Below, piece by piece: positions 34,822 to 46,570 of a stretch of 64,000 bases of DNA. Within the stretch, counting starts at the first letter, position 1; each line of letters starts with the position of its first letter. Both the position numbers and the translations under genes were made by a program. The notes below the pieces were generated by a model. That model worked only from the letters and a program-made list of their open reading frames with translations, was not told the origin of the DNA and ran no database searches. Source of the stretch: Ctena decussata (taxonomy: Eukaryota > Mollusca > Bivalvia > Lucinida > Lucinidae); assembly GCA_963989385.1 (NCBI GenBank), contig OZ022498.1:103153298-103217297 (forward strand). The letters run 5' to 3'.

Positions 34822-34885
34822 TATGTTGCGATATCTCATTAGAATCGCCTCCCCCGAGGCGATTCTAATGAGATATCGCAACATA
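34822..34885. repeat. Perfect 30-bp-arm hairpin
   Basis: The arm at 34822-34851 (TATGTTGCGATATCTCATTA...) is matched without mismatch by 34856-34885, with a CCCC loop. It lies inside a long open frame (34580-35080), which is thereby explained as chance. A perfect arm means recent origin or strong conversion between arms. Confidence 0.9.
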
Positions 34886-36641
34886 TATTTTGAGTATTTT
34901 GATCTAACCACATTGGATAATTTTTCTCAAACTGTCATCAGACACTTCTCTTTATCTGGAGGCCTACATATTATACATAACACAGAGGCCAAATGGCGGG
35001 GCTGCAGCCCCAAAGCCCACCCCCTGGATCCGGGGCTGTATTTGATTTGTTACTTCATGCTTTTGCAATTTCCCGTTTAATGTCTTGGATGGAATATGGT
35101 GTTAGACCTGTCAGTCAAATTGGCTCCCATAGAAAACAATGCAAGATGAGGCCCTTTCATAGCACTATCGAAAGTTCCACAACATTCACTGGCCAATAAG
35201 ATACCATAATCAGATTAGATCAGCAACTGTACTCTTCCAAAATAGACAAATATTTACATCATCACCGATTGAGCTTTTCACAAGATTTCCTAGACCACAT
35301 GTACCGTCTCCGGATTGCGTAAATAAAAAGAGATCGCAGTGCTTCCCCTCAACCTCTGGCAGGAGATATAGTCTGCAAAATATCATGTTTTTGAGGTTCA
35401 TTGTCTTTTAAATGCTTCATATTCCAAGATCAAACCAAATAAATGTAACAGAATACCTTCATGAATGAAAATCACACCCCTGAACAAGGCAGCATATTTT
35501 TTCTAAAGAACTATTTTAGCACCCTACGACCTCGGAAGCAATTCTTGACTGGTCCGACACCACATGGAATTTAACTGTTTCAGTACCTGATCATTGCTTA
35601 TATAGCTGCGGATTTTCTCAAAAGTCTCATTTTAATCATGATTTGACAACACGTTTCTTTAGAAAAAAAAACAACAAAAAATTACAAAACAAAAAAATAT
35701 ATATATATATTATGTCGAGAATCTTTACATCTTCGAAAGTCATGAAATTATTTTATCACTTCAAATATTTGAACCGACAGTAAACATTCGAACTGGTCTC
35801 GTATGGCAAAACAGATCATTGCATACGTGGTCACCAAGCATTTTCATATCTACGAGTAAATGTACGTTTTCTGCTCGGTTTTAGTGATTAAATAACGCAA
35901 TGCACTCACTTACTTTGAAGATTATTTTGCACTGGTGCGATTTGCTTTTGGCGAATATAACCTTTTCCGCCTTTGTACGTGTAAGCTATGATTATGAAAC
36001 GATTTCTGCAGATAATAGATATAATTGGGTGCTTTTAGCAAGGATAGAGAAACAAAGGCATATTAATAGTATGCCATTGCGCAGTTTGGCATTTAACTAG
36101 ACATAGAAGTTTATGCTTCACTCAGATTCACTACATACCAAGAGGTGTCACTGGACAGCATAGCTTGCCAAACGTGGTTGTGCCTACGAAGGCAAGGTTG
36201 TAACTCTGAGAACTTGACCTAACGGTTACTATGAGAGAATGACCTTCAATTCATAAAACTCTTAGGTCATCAGGTTTCGTCAATCTTAGTATCAACCTAA
36301 CCCGCCAAGGTGGCTGACATCCATGAAGGAGTAACATGGATAATTTACGGATTTTTTTCTACATTACACCTTAAACGCATAATTGTTATGCTATGACCTC
36401 TTATTAGAACTGTCTCATCTAGACGGCTGTAATGGGGATCAAATCATGCTTAAGAACAGTCTAATCAAGCCAGGTCTAATGAGCTGACACAACATATGTT
36501 TTTATTGAGAGAGAAGAACACATTATCTCAAAATTATCATCAAACTATGTCTCATCTGGAACCAGAGCTGTAGATAAGAGGGGTATTTGATGATAATTGA
36601 GGGATACTTTTTGTTATTTCTTATTGAAACCATATGTTGTG
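34886..36641. other. Unassigned
   Basis: Includes a short (AT)n run at ~35699-35711 and a phrase like the PLE terminal end (AACTGTTTCAGTACCTGATC at 35571). No gene recognised. 36530-36605 has an inverse pair AATTATCATCAAA / TTTGATGATAATT. Confidence 0.35.
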
Positions 36642-36690
36642 ACCCCTCATCTGAAACGTCTCGTCGAGACGGTTCAGATGAGCGGTTACA
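36642..36690. repeat. Hairpin CTCATCTGAAACGTCTCG
   Basis: CTCATCTGAAACGTCTCG is followed directly by its inverse CGAGACGGTTCAGATGAG, with one mismatch and almost no loop. Confidence 0.8.
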
Positions 36691-37365
36691 ATATATGTTT
36701 TATCCAGAATTAATAAAAATCATCCCTAATTAGTACCAAATATTCCCTCTTATCTAGGGCTCTGTGGAGCTCTGATGTCTCCTCAGAAGTCTCACCGTTT
36801 ACCGTTCCAAAGCGGTTGTTCTAATCCAGATCTTTTTTGTTCAGCTAAATGTGTCTGTTGTCGCATCCCAGCAGGCACAAAATGTTACATCAACATTGAA
36901 TCGACTATATTACATGAAAAAGAGTGCCGTACACTATTACCAGCCTTAACCGGAAAAAAGACGTGTATTAACAAGGAGATTCGCCAGCTGTTCATGCATG
37001 GATGTTCGCCTTTTCATATGCATACAGAATCAAGCGGCAAGTTAGCAGTTGCAGATATCGATAAAAGACTTTGTTGCAAGCGTTGTTCATATTCGAATAT
37101 TGTGAATATAACGACACTAAGTGAAAACTTTAGTGAACATGATTTTGACTTGTGAACTGCCGTTAAAGGCTGAAAAAAATCGCAAAACCTGACTAGGGCC
37201 TGAAACAAGAATTTTGATAGAAATTTGTAGTGCCTGTAGGTATCTGCTAGGTAATGACCCTGAGGCCGAAAAGAATTGCCTAAACATTTTCCTTTTTTGT
37301 AGTACTGTGGTTAAATTTATGCAATAAAAGCGACCAAACATTAATTTTCATTGCATTAACATTTG
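36691..37365. other. Unassigned; contains a cysteine-rich open frame
   Basis: The frame at 36775-37155 (126 codons) begins ATGTCTCCTCAGAAG and contains 12 cysteines, including CSAKCVCC and CCKRCSY, in a spacing that could suit a metal-binding or disulfide-rich domain. I recognise no family and see no supporting exon structure, so it is not called as a gene. Confidence 0.25.
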
Positions 37366-37441
37366 CCAGGTTCCTCGGGAGCTGTTAAAAACCTCGGCCT
37401 TTGGCCTTGATTTTCAATAGCTCTCTAGCTTCGTACCTGGC
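37366..37441. repeat. Short palindromic repeat
   Basis: CCAGGTTCCTCGGGAGCTGT mirrors ATAGCTCTCTAGCTTCGTACCTGG-like sequence across a CTCGGCCTTTGGCC centre. The phrase GGGAGCTGTTAAAA recurs at 38148. Confidence 0.55.
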
Positions 37442-39011
37442 ACATATTAATGCATGGAAAACCATGTTTGATCCCTATATTGATACAATGTTGATCAAAC
37501 GTCATGTGCCCGATGGAACATGTGCCTTCCGTTTTGTCATTTTATGTCTTGTTTCGTCTTATTTATTGTAAAACACTTATTTTTGGCGGTTACTGAATTT
37601 TGTACATGTATGTGTATTATTATATGTAAAATTTTCTTTATTATCTGGAGCCATGGTATATCAAGACCGCCAAAATTAAAATGCGCCAATATGACATCTT
37701 CATTTAAATGCGAAATTTTGATCCCGCATATATTTAGTGTTTTACAGTAGTTGTCTTAGGTGGGTTGTACTTTATAATTGTGGCATTGTCGGGGCTCATG
37801 ACTTCGTCTATATGTTAAAGTGAGGCTCCTTGTATTTTACCGACTTTTTCCGGGCGTATGAACCGCGGTTAAATGTTTCCAAATATAACAGTTTCATGAC
37901 CACTTTCATATTTTCTTCTGAATACCGTAATGAGTCAGTTATGCCTTTGGACTATTTGCAAGAGCTGTCAATAGAGACACTTGCTATCAATTAAATATTT
38001 GCCTTAATTTTAAAAAGGAAAAAAAAAATTTTTTGCATACATCATCACTTACAGGGATGTCGTAGGACAATTCATATTTAGAAAACATGCATAATGTTTA
38101 ACTCTGGTAATGAACGGTCTAAGTGTTATACAGTCCACTTTTGAGGGGAGCTGTTAAAATTGTACATACTTAAGATAAATTCCCGGAATTTGATGAGCGT
38201 TGCTCTTTAGAACGGTTGTTCACAATCTACAAAGGTTTAAAACGTGGTGGTGCCTAGAATTTTTTATCATGCTTCGTACTCTGGACTTACGTTAAAACTT
38301 TATGATCGGAACAAATATACGGCTTTAGTCCTCGGATCTTAAATCTAGAGAGAAGATTTACCGTAAACCACCAACAAGTATTTAGCATCAAGTTGGCTGA
38401 GCCGTTCGCCACCTACAGATGCAAACCGTTCTTGTGCATTAAAGACGATACAATGCCGCTGCAGAATTAAAGGTTATCCAGATAATCAACAGCCATTGCT
38501 ATCTCCTGTTTTTGTTTCCATTAATAAACGAAGCACAGATGTCCTTAAATAGCAATCAATCAAAGAGTTCTACCGGGGAAAAACTAAAGCTTCCGCAAAT
38601 TTTAATTATTTCAGTGTGGAGATTGGATTACTCTATTGTCGTTCATATCCTGTCTTGTCTGTTAAAATCCTTTGAAACCTTGTAACGGAGTCTTATGTGA
38701 ATTATTAATGTCTTGTTAGTGTCTGGCGAGGAGAATTTGTCTTTACTTGTATAAGCGAATGTAAGACAAATTGTTGAAAGCTGTTTTGGCATCGATTTTT
38801 CATTAGACATTTTATATGTTTTCAGAATACAAAAATACCAATGGAAACGTTTTTGCTGCTAAGGAGCGTAGCAACGAAATACGCAGGTGCCATGTAGACA
38901 AAGTTTTAATACGCATCTGGGTTGCTTTGTGAATTAGAGACTTTATCAATACACCGGTGCATACAGGCGTGACAATGGAATAGAAAAATACCTAAAAGTA
39001 CATGTACTGGG
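37442..39011. other. Unassigned
   Basis: No gene, SINE or foldback recognised. 37520-37750 is an open frame without features. Confidence 0.4.
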
Positions 39012-39212
39012 GCCGTATTTATAAAACCACTTATTATATAAGGCTGAATTTCTATGAAGAAGATTCCCAACAACTATAAAATATGCTCTCGAGGAACAGT
39101 CTTTTTCAGACAGTTCCTCCAGGCCAAATTTAATAGTTGTAGGGATCTCCTTCATAGAAATTCCACCTTAGCAACAACATAACAACCACTTAAGTTGTTT
39201 TATAAATACGAG
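39012..39212. mobile_element. Palindromic MITE, family P, copy 2
   Basis: Mirrors the copy at 32362-32578 in layout: GTATTTATAAAACCACTTAT left, CACTTAAGTTGTTTTATAAA right, and a hairpin centre GAACAGTCTTTTTCAGACAG. Confidence 0.75.
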
Positions 39213-39789
39213 CCCTGTTGTCTCATTAATGCCTTGACTCCAATGACACAGGCAAAATTCAGCTTCAGATTAGAAGACAGAGAACGCGGCGATTGATAAG
39301 GGTTTACACTGTTTGCTGAAAAAATACAGCAACTTCTATAATATGAGAAAAAAAAATAAACCAGCCCCTCTAAAATGATGAAAAGGCTCATTGAATTTGT
39401 TAGGGTCTATTCGGCATGAATACGGGTAGGTAAAAGTAAAGCACTAGGCTTTTTTCCGCTACGCTGGTACGCAGTTGTTATCACATATATATGTACGAAG
39501 GTGTAAGAATACATGCATCTTCCGTGTGTGTGATGTGCGGACAGCAAAGTCCGTCACGAGGCTCACTTAAAAATCAAACCATAGGCCTGATAGTAAGGTT
39601 TGGACGGTTTTTATTTCATTTTGAAAGAAACCGACGCTTTCAACGAAGGACTTTCGGATTTTTACAGTAACGTCCGATATGCCATAAAATGATGTCGTTT
39701 TTCGTTTTCTTAACGTCATCATCTGAGAAAGAAACGTTTCATGAAGGCTCAGATCTGTGACCTCTTATATGACCAATGCCCTGATTTTT

Positions 39790-39942
39790 AGCTCGCCTGA
39801 ACGAAAGTTCAGGAAGAGCTATTGTTGTCACCCTGGCGTCAGCGTCCGCGTCGGCGTCGGAGTCGGCGTCCGCGTCGGCGTTCGGATTGGATGTTTTGGT
39901 TAAAGTTTTATTATGTGATGGGCAAGGCACTGCAGGCGAGCT
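39790..39942. mobile_element. AGCTCGCC MITE with GGCGTC repeats
   Basis: Starts AGCTCGCCTGAACG and ends GCAGGCGAGCT. The core is a run of GCGTC/GGCGTC units (39837-39882), which also yields an apparent Asp-Ala repeat peptide on the minus strand. It relates inversely to 17284-17404 (shared GATGGGCAAGGC..TGCAGGCGAGCT). Confidence 0.7.
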
Positions 39943-40059
39943 ATCCTGTACGCGGACAGGTCTTGTTTATTTGCCTAGTACTATGGGTGTAAGATAAGGT
40001 TTCCCAGTACCTGTTAAAAAAGGCGGAAAAAGTATTACATGCAAAACAACTCTGTCTAA

Positions 40060-40171
40060 AGACCTGCCATGACTCATGCTTAGAGCAATTCAGCTCTCAG
40101 CAAAAACTCTGATCAAACTGGCCAGGCTGGGCGCACATGCCACGTCGTTGGTTTTGTTGTGTCGCGGCTCA
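40060..40171. repeat. GAGCCGCG foldback, half copy
   Basis: Only the right part remains: AACTCTGATCAAACTGGCC...GTTGTGTCGCGGCTC. The left arm is missing. Confidence 0.7.
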
Positions 40172-40667
40172 ATGTTTCATGGTGTTTGTATTACATTCAT
40201 TGATGAAAGATGTATTGTTTGAACTTGACTTCGTTATTTAAATACTGCACTGATTATAAGAGGAAAGTTAAAACAGTATCAATCATGACAGAAAGAAGGC
40301 TTAAAAATACAATTTGTCTTGCAGCATTTGCATACGAATATAATAAATTGATAACTATTCAAAACTATGTTAAGTTGACTTTATTAATCATTTATGATCT
40401 AAATATTATTGCCGAGATTAATAATTTTGCGCCATCGCAGTCGACTTTCGTAGAATAGGTGTATTACCTGGAAGTGATTGTTAGAGAGGCTTGGTGTCAG
40501 AAGAAGTGGCGGTTAGTTTGAACATTCGCGCATGCAGCACAAAGTTATTTGGACACACAAAACAGCACCAGCAAGCTTTGTTAAATTATTTACGTTATTT
40601 ATTATGTATTTTGCAAATGTACTTTGTAGCAAAGATGGAATAAACTGTGAAAAATTGTGATAACTGC

Positions 40668-40713
40668 AAGAAGGTGCTAACTACAATTAAATATATAAGG
40701 CACTTAGCACCTT
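40668..40713. repeat. Hairpin with 15-bp arms
   Basis: GCAAGAAGGTGCTAA and its exact inverse TTAGCACCTTCTTGC flank a 15-16 nt AT-rich loop. Confidence 0.85.
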
Positions 40714-41012
40714 CTTGCTCTCATGGGACGAATTATTAAAGTGCAGAGAACATTCAGAGTTCGTAAATATCACTCTCGGTTTGGATGATTCTGTTAATGG
40801 GAGGTATTTCTTCAAGACAACTAGGACCAGCTCAAGAGTAACTGTACTTTCAGATAAAACGAAAGAACTCAATGCTTCCAAAAGGACAGGAAACTATACG
40901 TTTATTTACCAGCCTCTACAGAGGCAGCATTTTGCGATATAGTCTTAACAGGGATTTTATAGATCACAAATAAAGCTGTTGTCAAACGTACATTTTCAGA
41001 CTGCATGTATAT

Positions 41013-41739
41013 GAGCCGCGACACGAGACAACCAATAGAATGGCATGTGCGCAACGCGAAGACAGAGATCAGACTCGGCATCTACCCAGTCTTCGCTGTG
41101 CGCTTAAAGGTACAGTAGGTGGACAAAAGTATTCGTCACAAAGTGACGTCGCCGTTTAAATCAATGCATTTCCATAATTTTTAAAAAGAATATTGTCGCA
41201 AAGTTTTTAAAGACAATGTAATGAAACTTACAGGGATAAAAAGCAAATTGAAAATAGCAATATATAATGAAATATTAAGATAATTGTATGTTTATTATAG
41301 GAGTTTCACGTGATTGAAATGAATGTGAAAGTTTTAAAATCTTGATCCCCATTGACGTTAATGTTAACGTCATCGAAAAATGGAAGTTTTTGTCTTCTAT
41401 TCATTTAAAACTGTTGGTACAAGAAAATAGCAAAAGAATCGAATTTCTTGTTATGCTTGTTTATTGCGTAAATCATTTTGCAGATACATGGTGAAAAGAG
41501 TGTGGTGATTGCTGTCGTAGTTTTGCGATAATAATTTTTACAAAATTTGTGTAAATACATTGATTTAAACGGCAACGTCACTTTGTGACGAATACTTCTG
41601 TCCACCTACTGTAGCTTAAAATTTAAGCTAGTTCCATGTGGACAGCGAAGACTCTGGCCACACTTGGCGGATAGCCACGCTGATCTGAATCTTTGCTGGG
41701 TGCACATACCACTTTGTTAGTTTTGTCATGTCGCGGCTG
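41013..41739. repeat. GAGCCGCG foldback split by a nested MITE
   Basis: The left part (41013-41110) and right part (41614-41739) together make one normal-length foldback. The break is in the central CTTAAAGG/TAGC segment and is filled exactly by 41113-41611 plus a TA duplication. Confidence 0.85.
41113..41611. mobile_element. Tc1/mariner-type MITE, 499 bp
   Basis: Flanked by TA (41111-41112 and 41612-41613). The ~55 bp inverted termini begin CAGTAGGTGGACAAAAGTAT and end ATACTTCTGTCCACCTACTG; they continue through TTCGTCACAAAGTGACGT and GTTTAAATCAATG with few mismatches. The CAGT start, TA target and lack of a transposase frame fit a non-autonomous Tc1-like element. The host foldback gives an unambiguous empty site. 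Confidence 0.9.
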
Positions 41740-41770
41740 ATGTATCGCCTGTGCTGCCTAAGGCAACGTA

Positions 41771-42724
41771 CGAGGGATGATCCAGAAATTCGTGGACACA
41801 ATCCATAAAATCCAACTGCAATAAGTAATTTCTTTCAAAACTTGACCAATGCTTCTCTATATATGACTGAATAATTTCTGACAATATCGGGTAAATTCAA
41901 TAAATATTGGGTTTGGCATCTACGTTTGAATATACCAGGGGTTGTCTGTGCGGCGCACTCCAGACTTTTTACAGAAAAATACAAAATATTCCTTTTAAAA
42001 TAATCAAATATATTCTTTATCCTTAAGATTTCGATATAAAATTTCAGTCAAGAACTAACATAGCATTTCCCAATTTCAAACGATATGAATATTTATTATT
42101 GGCATTTGACATGGCATTCGGTACACACAAATAGAAGCACCACCCTCTGGCTTGAAGGAAGAAAATGACGTTTTTCCAACATCTGCACGCAAGCTGTTTG
42201 TCTTAAGCCCGCCTTAAAAACATAACGAATACAACGGAAACAAATCATATTTTACACAAAGCATCACGAGACATATACGTTTCAAGATACTGTGTTAACA
42301 AGTCATAAAAATAAATTTCGAGTGATATTTTTTATCCTCAGGATGGCAATGGTAAACTTATTTAGAAGTTGTTCTTTATAAAACCTGATGGAAAACTTGT
42401 GATTGTCGTATGGCTCTATTCCTCGCATCATATGAATGCTGAAACTGTGATTTTAATGTCATGATTTCTTTAGTGGATCTTATCAGTTTCGTTTTTGGGC
42501 ACTAGCATATATCAGGCGTCAACGTGACGTTGTGGCGTGCGCTGCACAACCTAGGGTAACAGAACACAAGGCATTGTTATATATGAACCCTTTAAGATAT
42601 CTGATTCAAAATTTACACGTGTGTTTATCAATGATATGAAAATGGGCATGTAACGTTTCATCGATTTCCCTTTTCAGATTCCTTAGTTATTTAAGGTGTC
42701 CACGAGCTTCTGGATCAGCCCTCG
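41771..42724. mobile_element. Mariner-TIR element, 954 bp
   Basis: TA flanks (41769-41770, 42725-42726). Inverted termini of 29 bp differ at three positions (CGAGGGATGATCCAGAA against CGAGGGCTGATCCAGAA) and continue TTCGTGGACAC. The GAGGG.TGATCCAGAA core is shared with the mariner at 18511-19524, so the two are related families. I could not read a transposase frame here. Confidence 0.8.
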
Positions 42725-42822
42725 TATTTAACATGCAAAAAATCGCGTATCGTATTTATTCGTTTGTAAGGCGGGAGTCTGTCTTTCCAAATTACGGAAA
42801 AATGTAAATCAGTCTTGTGTAA

Positions 42823-42937
42823 TTCGGCTATAAAATGAGCTTTTCTCTTTCAAGACAATCCCAAAAATTTGGATCTGTCAAAGACGGATCCTGATCTTTG
42901 ATATTGTTTTGAACGGGAAAACGTCTTATAATCGAAG
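42823..42937. mobile_element. Palindromic MITE, family A, copy 2
   Basis: TTCGGCTATAAAATGAGC at the left mirrors AACGTCTTATAATCGAA at the right. Inner CAAGACAATCCCAAA pairs with TTTGATATTGTTTTGAA around a GGATC-rich centre. Relative of 1867-1980. Confidence 0.65.
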
Positions 42938-43439
42938 AAATAAGGTAAATGGACGTCTTCTGTGTGATTGCTAACAAAGAACCTGTTTCCTTAAAATAAG
43001 ATAACATCGATCTTTTAGCACACTGTTGTCATTACTGCCAATTATTGCAAGAGATATCAATGTCTGCCAAACGACTAGTGCCATAATAACTCTACGTATA
43101 GAGACATCTTCAAGGTGACAGGGTACAAGTTCAAGGGATGCAAAACTGCTATCTTCATAGACATAGATATGTCGCCTGAATTATGATAGGCTGGTGACCC
43201 TTACTACTCAAGAGCACCTGACTACACTTCTTTTGTATCTGCATATTTCGGATTTGTCAATTTTTCTATAGTTTATGAGTGATTTTGGTACTTTGATCGG
43301 TTCTGCTTTCACGAAAGATACATGTTACCGAATGAACAACTCTTTCCGAAACAGATTATGATCCTCCTACCCTAAGTGAAAAACAGCAGCAACATCTATT
43401 TTTACCTATTTTCTATACAAAATAAACCAAAAAGGCAAA

Positions 43440-43580
43440 ATTCGCAGCTATTCAGGTAGCCATATCGCTAAAGACCATAGACAAGTGCATAGAATAACAT
43501 TTAACATTTAGGAACCACGACAGATGTACCGCCTTGGAACGGTCAGTAATAGATCAGTAGTGGAGAGGGGGATTAAATTT
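43440..43580 (-). repeat. PLE terminal-repeat fragment, inverted
   Basis: The minus strand reads CGTTCCAAGGCGGTACATC...TGTCGTGGTTCC and TTGTCTATGGTCTTTAGC, as in 23766-23840. Confidence 0.6.
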
Positions 43581-43630
43581 TTAACTTTTAACGTTTTAAT
43601 GAATCCAAACCTCGCCCTTACACATTGTCA

Positions 43631-43719
43631 AACTCAAAATAAAGCACACTGATTGGCTGATTGGCTGCTTCCGAGCACATGCTCGGAAGCAGCCAATCAG
43701 TGTACTTTATTTTGAGTAT
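43631..43719. repeat. Long hairpin
   Basis: CTCAAAATAAAGCACACTGA, a repeated GATTGGCT, then GCTGCTTCCGAGCA meets its inverse TGCTCGGAAGCAGC...TTTATTTTGAG with a 0-2 nt loop. The left arm has an extra GATTGGCT copy. Confidence 0.85.
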
Positions 43720-43789
43720 GAGATTAAACTCAAGTTTTATAACCTCGAACCCAGGCTTCCACAGGATTTTCCTCCAGAATTTTTTATCT

Positions 43790-43865
43790 TCAATTCTTAT
43801 GGTGTTTAGCGGTGTAGCGGCCGTAAAAATGTTTCCATACATCATGATAGTGCAGATGTTATTAT
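43790..43865 (+). repeat. Fragment related to the ribozyme-bearing insert
   Basis: GGCCGTAAAAATGTTTCC, ACATCATGATAGTGCAGAT matches the left edge of 33470-33812. No hammerhead core is present in this fragment. Confidence 0.45.
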
Positions 43866-43870
43866 TCTGG

Positions 43871-44101
43871 GCCCAGTTGTTCAAAACATCGTTAGCTTAA
43901 CGAGCTCGTTAGGAGGCCAACTCGTTAAGTGTTTTGTGGCTTTATAGCCAAATCCACCAATATTTTGTGTTGAAAATATGTGCGCTGCAAAAGCTTCTCA
44001 CTTTTTTTCAACAAAAAATATTGGTGTATTTGAGATATTAAAGTTTGAAATTTTAACGTCTCGTTAACTAACGACATCGTCAGTTTTAAACAACAAGGCC
44101 C
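43871..44101. mobile_element. Foldback MITE, family Q, copy 1
   Basis: GCCCAGTTGTTCAAAAC and GTTAGCTTAACGAG at the left mirror CTCGTTAACTAACGAC and TTTTAAACAACAAGGCC at the right. The middle CAATATTTTGTGTTGAAAA pairs with TTTTTCAACAAAAAATATTG. Copy 2 is at 59111-59348. Confidence 0.75.
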
Positions 44102-45060
44102 TTGTCCTTTGGATTCATTTGGATCATTCAGTCAGTCAGTGAAATAAGGGTTTCGCTGAAGGTGGGGCGGGGGCTGTGTTGCAACATTTCATTACAGCGT
44201 AATTGATTTTCTTTCATTATTTTAGAGTTGCTCCTTTAGAGCATTCTGTAAATTACATGTTAGTTCGTTCTGCTCAAAGATAAAATTATCAATTCTTGTT
44301 GAAATACTTTATTTACGTCACGTGCTAACTTGGATCAATGCTCATAGACATATAATTCCAGTCACGTGTAATAACAGTCTCTCGCAGTTCCTCCAAACAG
44401 ACACACTATCTTTTTCCATAATGACTTACGAACAAGTCCACTTTAGTATGTTTTACGAAACCTGGTTTCGCGTCGTCACCGTCTGCCGAATATATATCAC
44501 TAATAGAGTAACATTTCTTTATTAGAAGTTTACAGTTCAGACTGGTTTCTTTGCCGTATGGGTAAAATATGATAAATCGTGTATGAATGAATAACATGCA
44601 TGTGTTTTCATAGCAAACAATTATAACAAAATTGTTTTAGCATGTGCAAAGGAGGACAGCTATGTGGCAAAGAAACTAAAGCAACAAAGTCGGATTTTGC
44701 TTACTTTCGATATAGGCAATGCCAAGACATTTCTATATACTTAAAGAATGAATGAGCCGATTTGGCAAGAAAACGGTAAAGATTTGTGGTGGTTTTGTTT
44801 TTGGTATTGGTTAATGAAAATATTGATAATTTTGAAACTTACTTTGCGAAATGTAATTAGTGGTGTTGATTTTTATATTTAAATACATATTTATTAGTTA
44901 ATTCTCCCTACCAGACTGCAGATTTTCAGAAAATAAAACTGCGAATAGATATAATACTGACTGCTGATTCTCTGCTTGATGGAAGTTAATGATGTACATG
45001 TATACTAGAAGCGGACAAACATTAAAAACAAGACAGAGATCCAGACAGGGTAAGACTTTT
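44102..45060. other. Unassigned
   Basis: Nothing recognised on either strand. Confidence 0.4.
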
Positions 45061-45200
45061 GAAACAGCAGTAACTGTGTACCTGTTTCGAATCAGGGAAA
45101 GATAAGGCAGCCAAACGAGGTGGCTGGGGTCGGCCTTTCATATGCTGTGCTCAAGATACAGTGGACTTCTAACCGCAAGTGCCCCTACGGCCACAGTGCT
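45061..45200 (+). repeat. SINE body/tail, 5' truncated
   Basis: From TACCTGTTTCGAATCAGGGA to GCCCCTACGGCCACAGTGCT it matches 6013-6140 of the SINE at 5882-6150. The tRNA head is missing. Confidence 0.7.
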
Positions 45201-45309
45201 ATGGACAATCGTTATACCTTTTGTTTTTATCAGAATCGCTTTGTAAATTCATAGACACGGCGTATCTTGAAACGAGCATTTATTCAAGATTTTGGTTTTG
45301 GCTTTATAA

Positions 45310-45545
45310 GAGCCGCGACACGACAAAACCAACAATGTGGTTGTGCGCCCAGTGCAGACTAAGTTTAGCCTGGGCATCCTCCAAGTTTGATCAGACTCTT
45401 GGTTAAGTGCTCAAAGGGTAGCTAAGGGTCTAAGCTACCTCCATGCGGACAGCGAAGGCTCTGATCAGACTGGGCGGATGCCCAGGCTGATTTGAGTCTG
45501 CGCTGGGCGCACAACTACATTGTCGGTTTTGTCGTGTTGCGGCTC
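45310..45545. repeat. GAGCCGCG foldback element
   Basis: Full-length copy, close to 48351-48586. Both have the GTGGTTGTGCGCCCAG end type. Confidence 0.9.
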
Positions 45546-45857
45546 AATTGATAATAATGCATTGATAATATGATATCCATCAATTGGCATACATACTACA
45601 TAAATTACCAAGCTACTTCATGATGCAAGGAAATTATAATCGGGATGATTTGATATTACACGAAGTTTATTCCGTCCAACAAAAACGTAGAAAAGAACAA
45701 AATATGGCCAGGATTTTTTTTTCCACGATATAAAGTACTTCGCCGAAACGTCATCAAAAAAAAAAACAGTTCCAGTAATAAAACAAAAACAGACACATCG
45801 TCTATGTAGACGGTTGTCTTGTTCAATAAATAATTAAGTGAGGAAAATAAGAAAATT

Positions 45858-46096
45858 GAGCTGCGGCACGATGAAACCCACTAAGTGGCATATATGCCCA
45901 GCGAAGACTCGAATCAGCCTGGACATTTACCCAGGCAGCTCAAAGACTTCGCTGTCCGCATGAAGCTAGCTTGGACCCTTAGCTACACTTTAAGCGCACA
46001 GCGAAGAGTCTGATCAGACTGGGCGGATGCCCAGGCTGCTCTGATTCTTCGATGGGCGCACATGTCACTTTGTTAGTTTTGTCGTGTCGCGGCTCA
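45858..46096. repeat. GAGCCGCG foldback element (in unit 1, paralogous to 49284-49507)
   Basis: Present at the same position in both duplication units, so it inserted before the duplication. Confidence 0.9.
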
Positions 46097-46439
46097 GATT
46101 TGTTACAATCTACTGTAAACGGAGAACAAGGAAAATAAACGGCAATTAGGTAATTCGTTGTCTGGTCTTTTATGGTTTATTCTCTTTTTTAAGGCAAATG
46201 TAAATAAATTGCTTGTTCAGAAAGGCAACTTAATAACTCAAACACAAAAGGCCAACGGCGAGAATCTCTGAAAGCTAATTTCAGACAAACGAAACAATGC
46301 TATATCATTACTGTACAGTGCTATTAATTGCAGACTTGGCCATCAAGAATCTAAATAAGACATTCATTAAGTTTCGCGGTTTGAAAACAATTTCAGTCTG
46401 AAAATGGGAACAAAAATGCTCGATTCAATTTAACAAGTA

Positions 46440-46570
46440 AAAAATATAATAATAAATATTATTATTTGTTAGTTTTATAGTTATAATATTAGTTATTTTT
46501 ATTATTATTATTTTTTTTATCATGGTTATTACCATTTTTATGGTTATCGTTATTATTATTATTATCATCA
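46440..46570. repeat. ATT/TTA-rich low-complexity tract
   Basis: Runs of TTATTATT and AATAATAAAT-type sequence, with a paralogous tract at 49855-49987 in unit 2. Flanking open frames on both strands are by-products of this composition. Confidence 0.8.

Noticed and set aside
34580..35080. 166-codon open frame, the longest apart from the RT
   Set aside because: It runs straight through the perfect hairpin at 34822-34885 and shows no protein features. Chance frame.
39739..39930. Asp-Ala repeat protein on the minus strand
   Set aside because: Product of the GGCGTC tandem core of the AGCTCGCC MITE.
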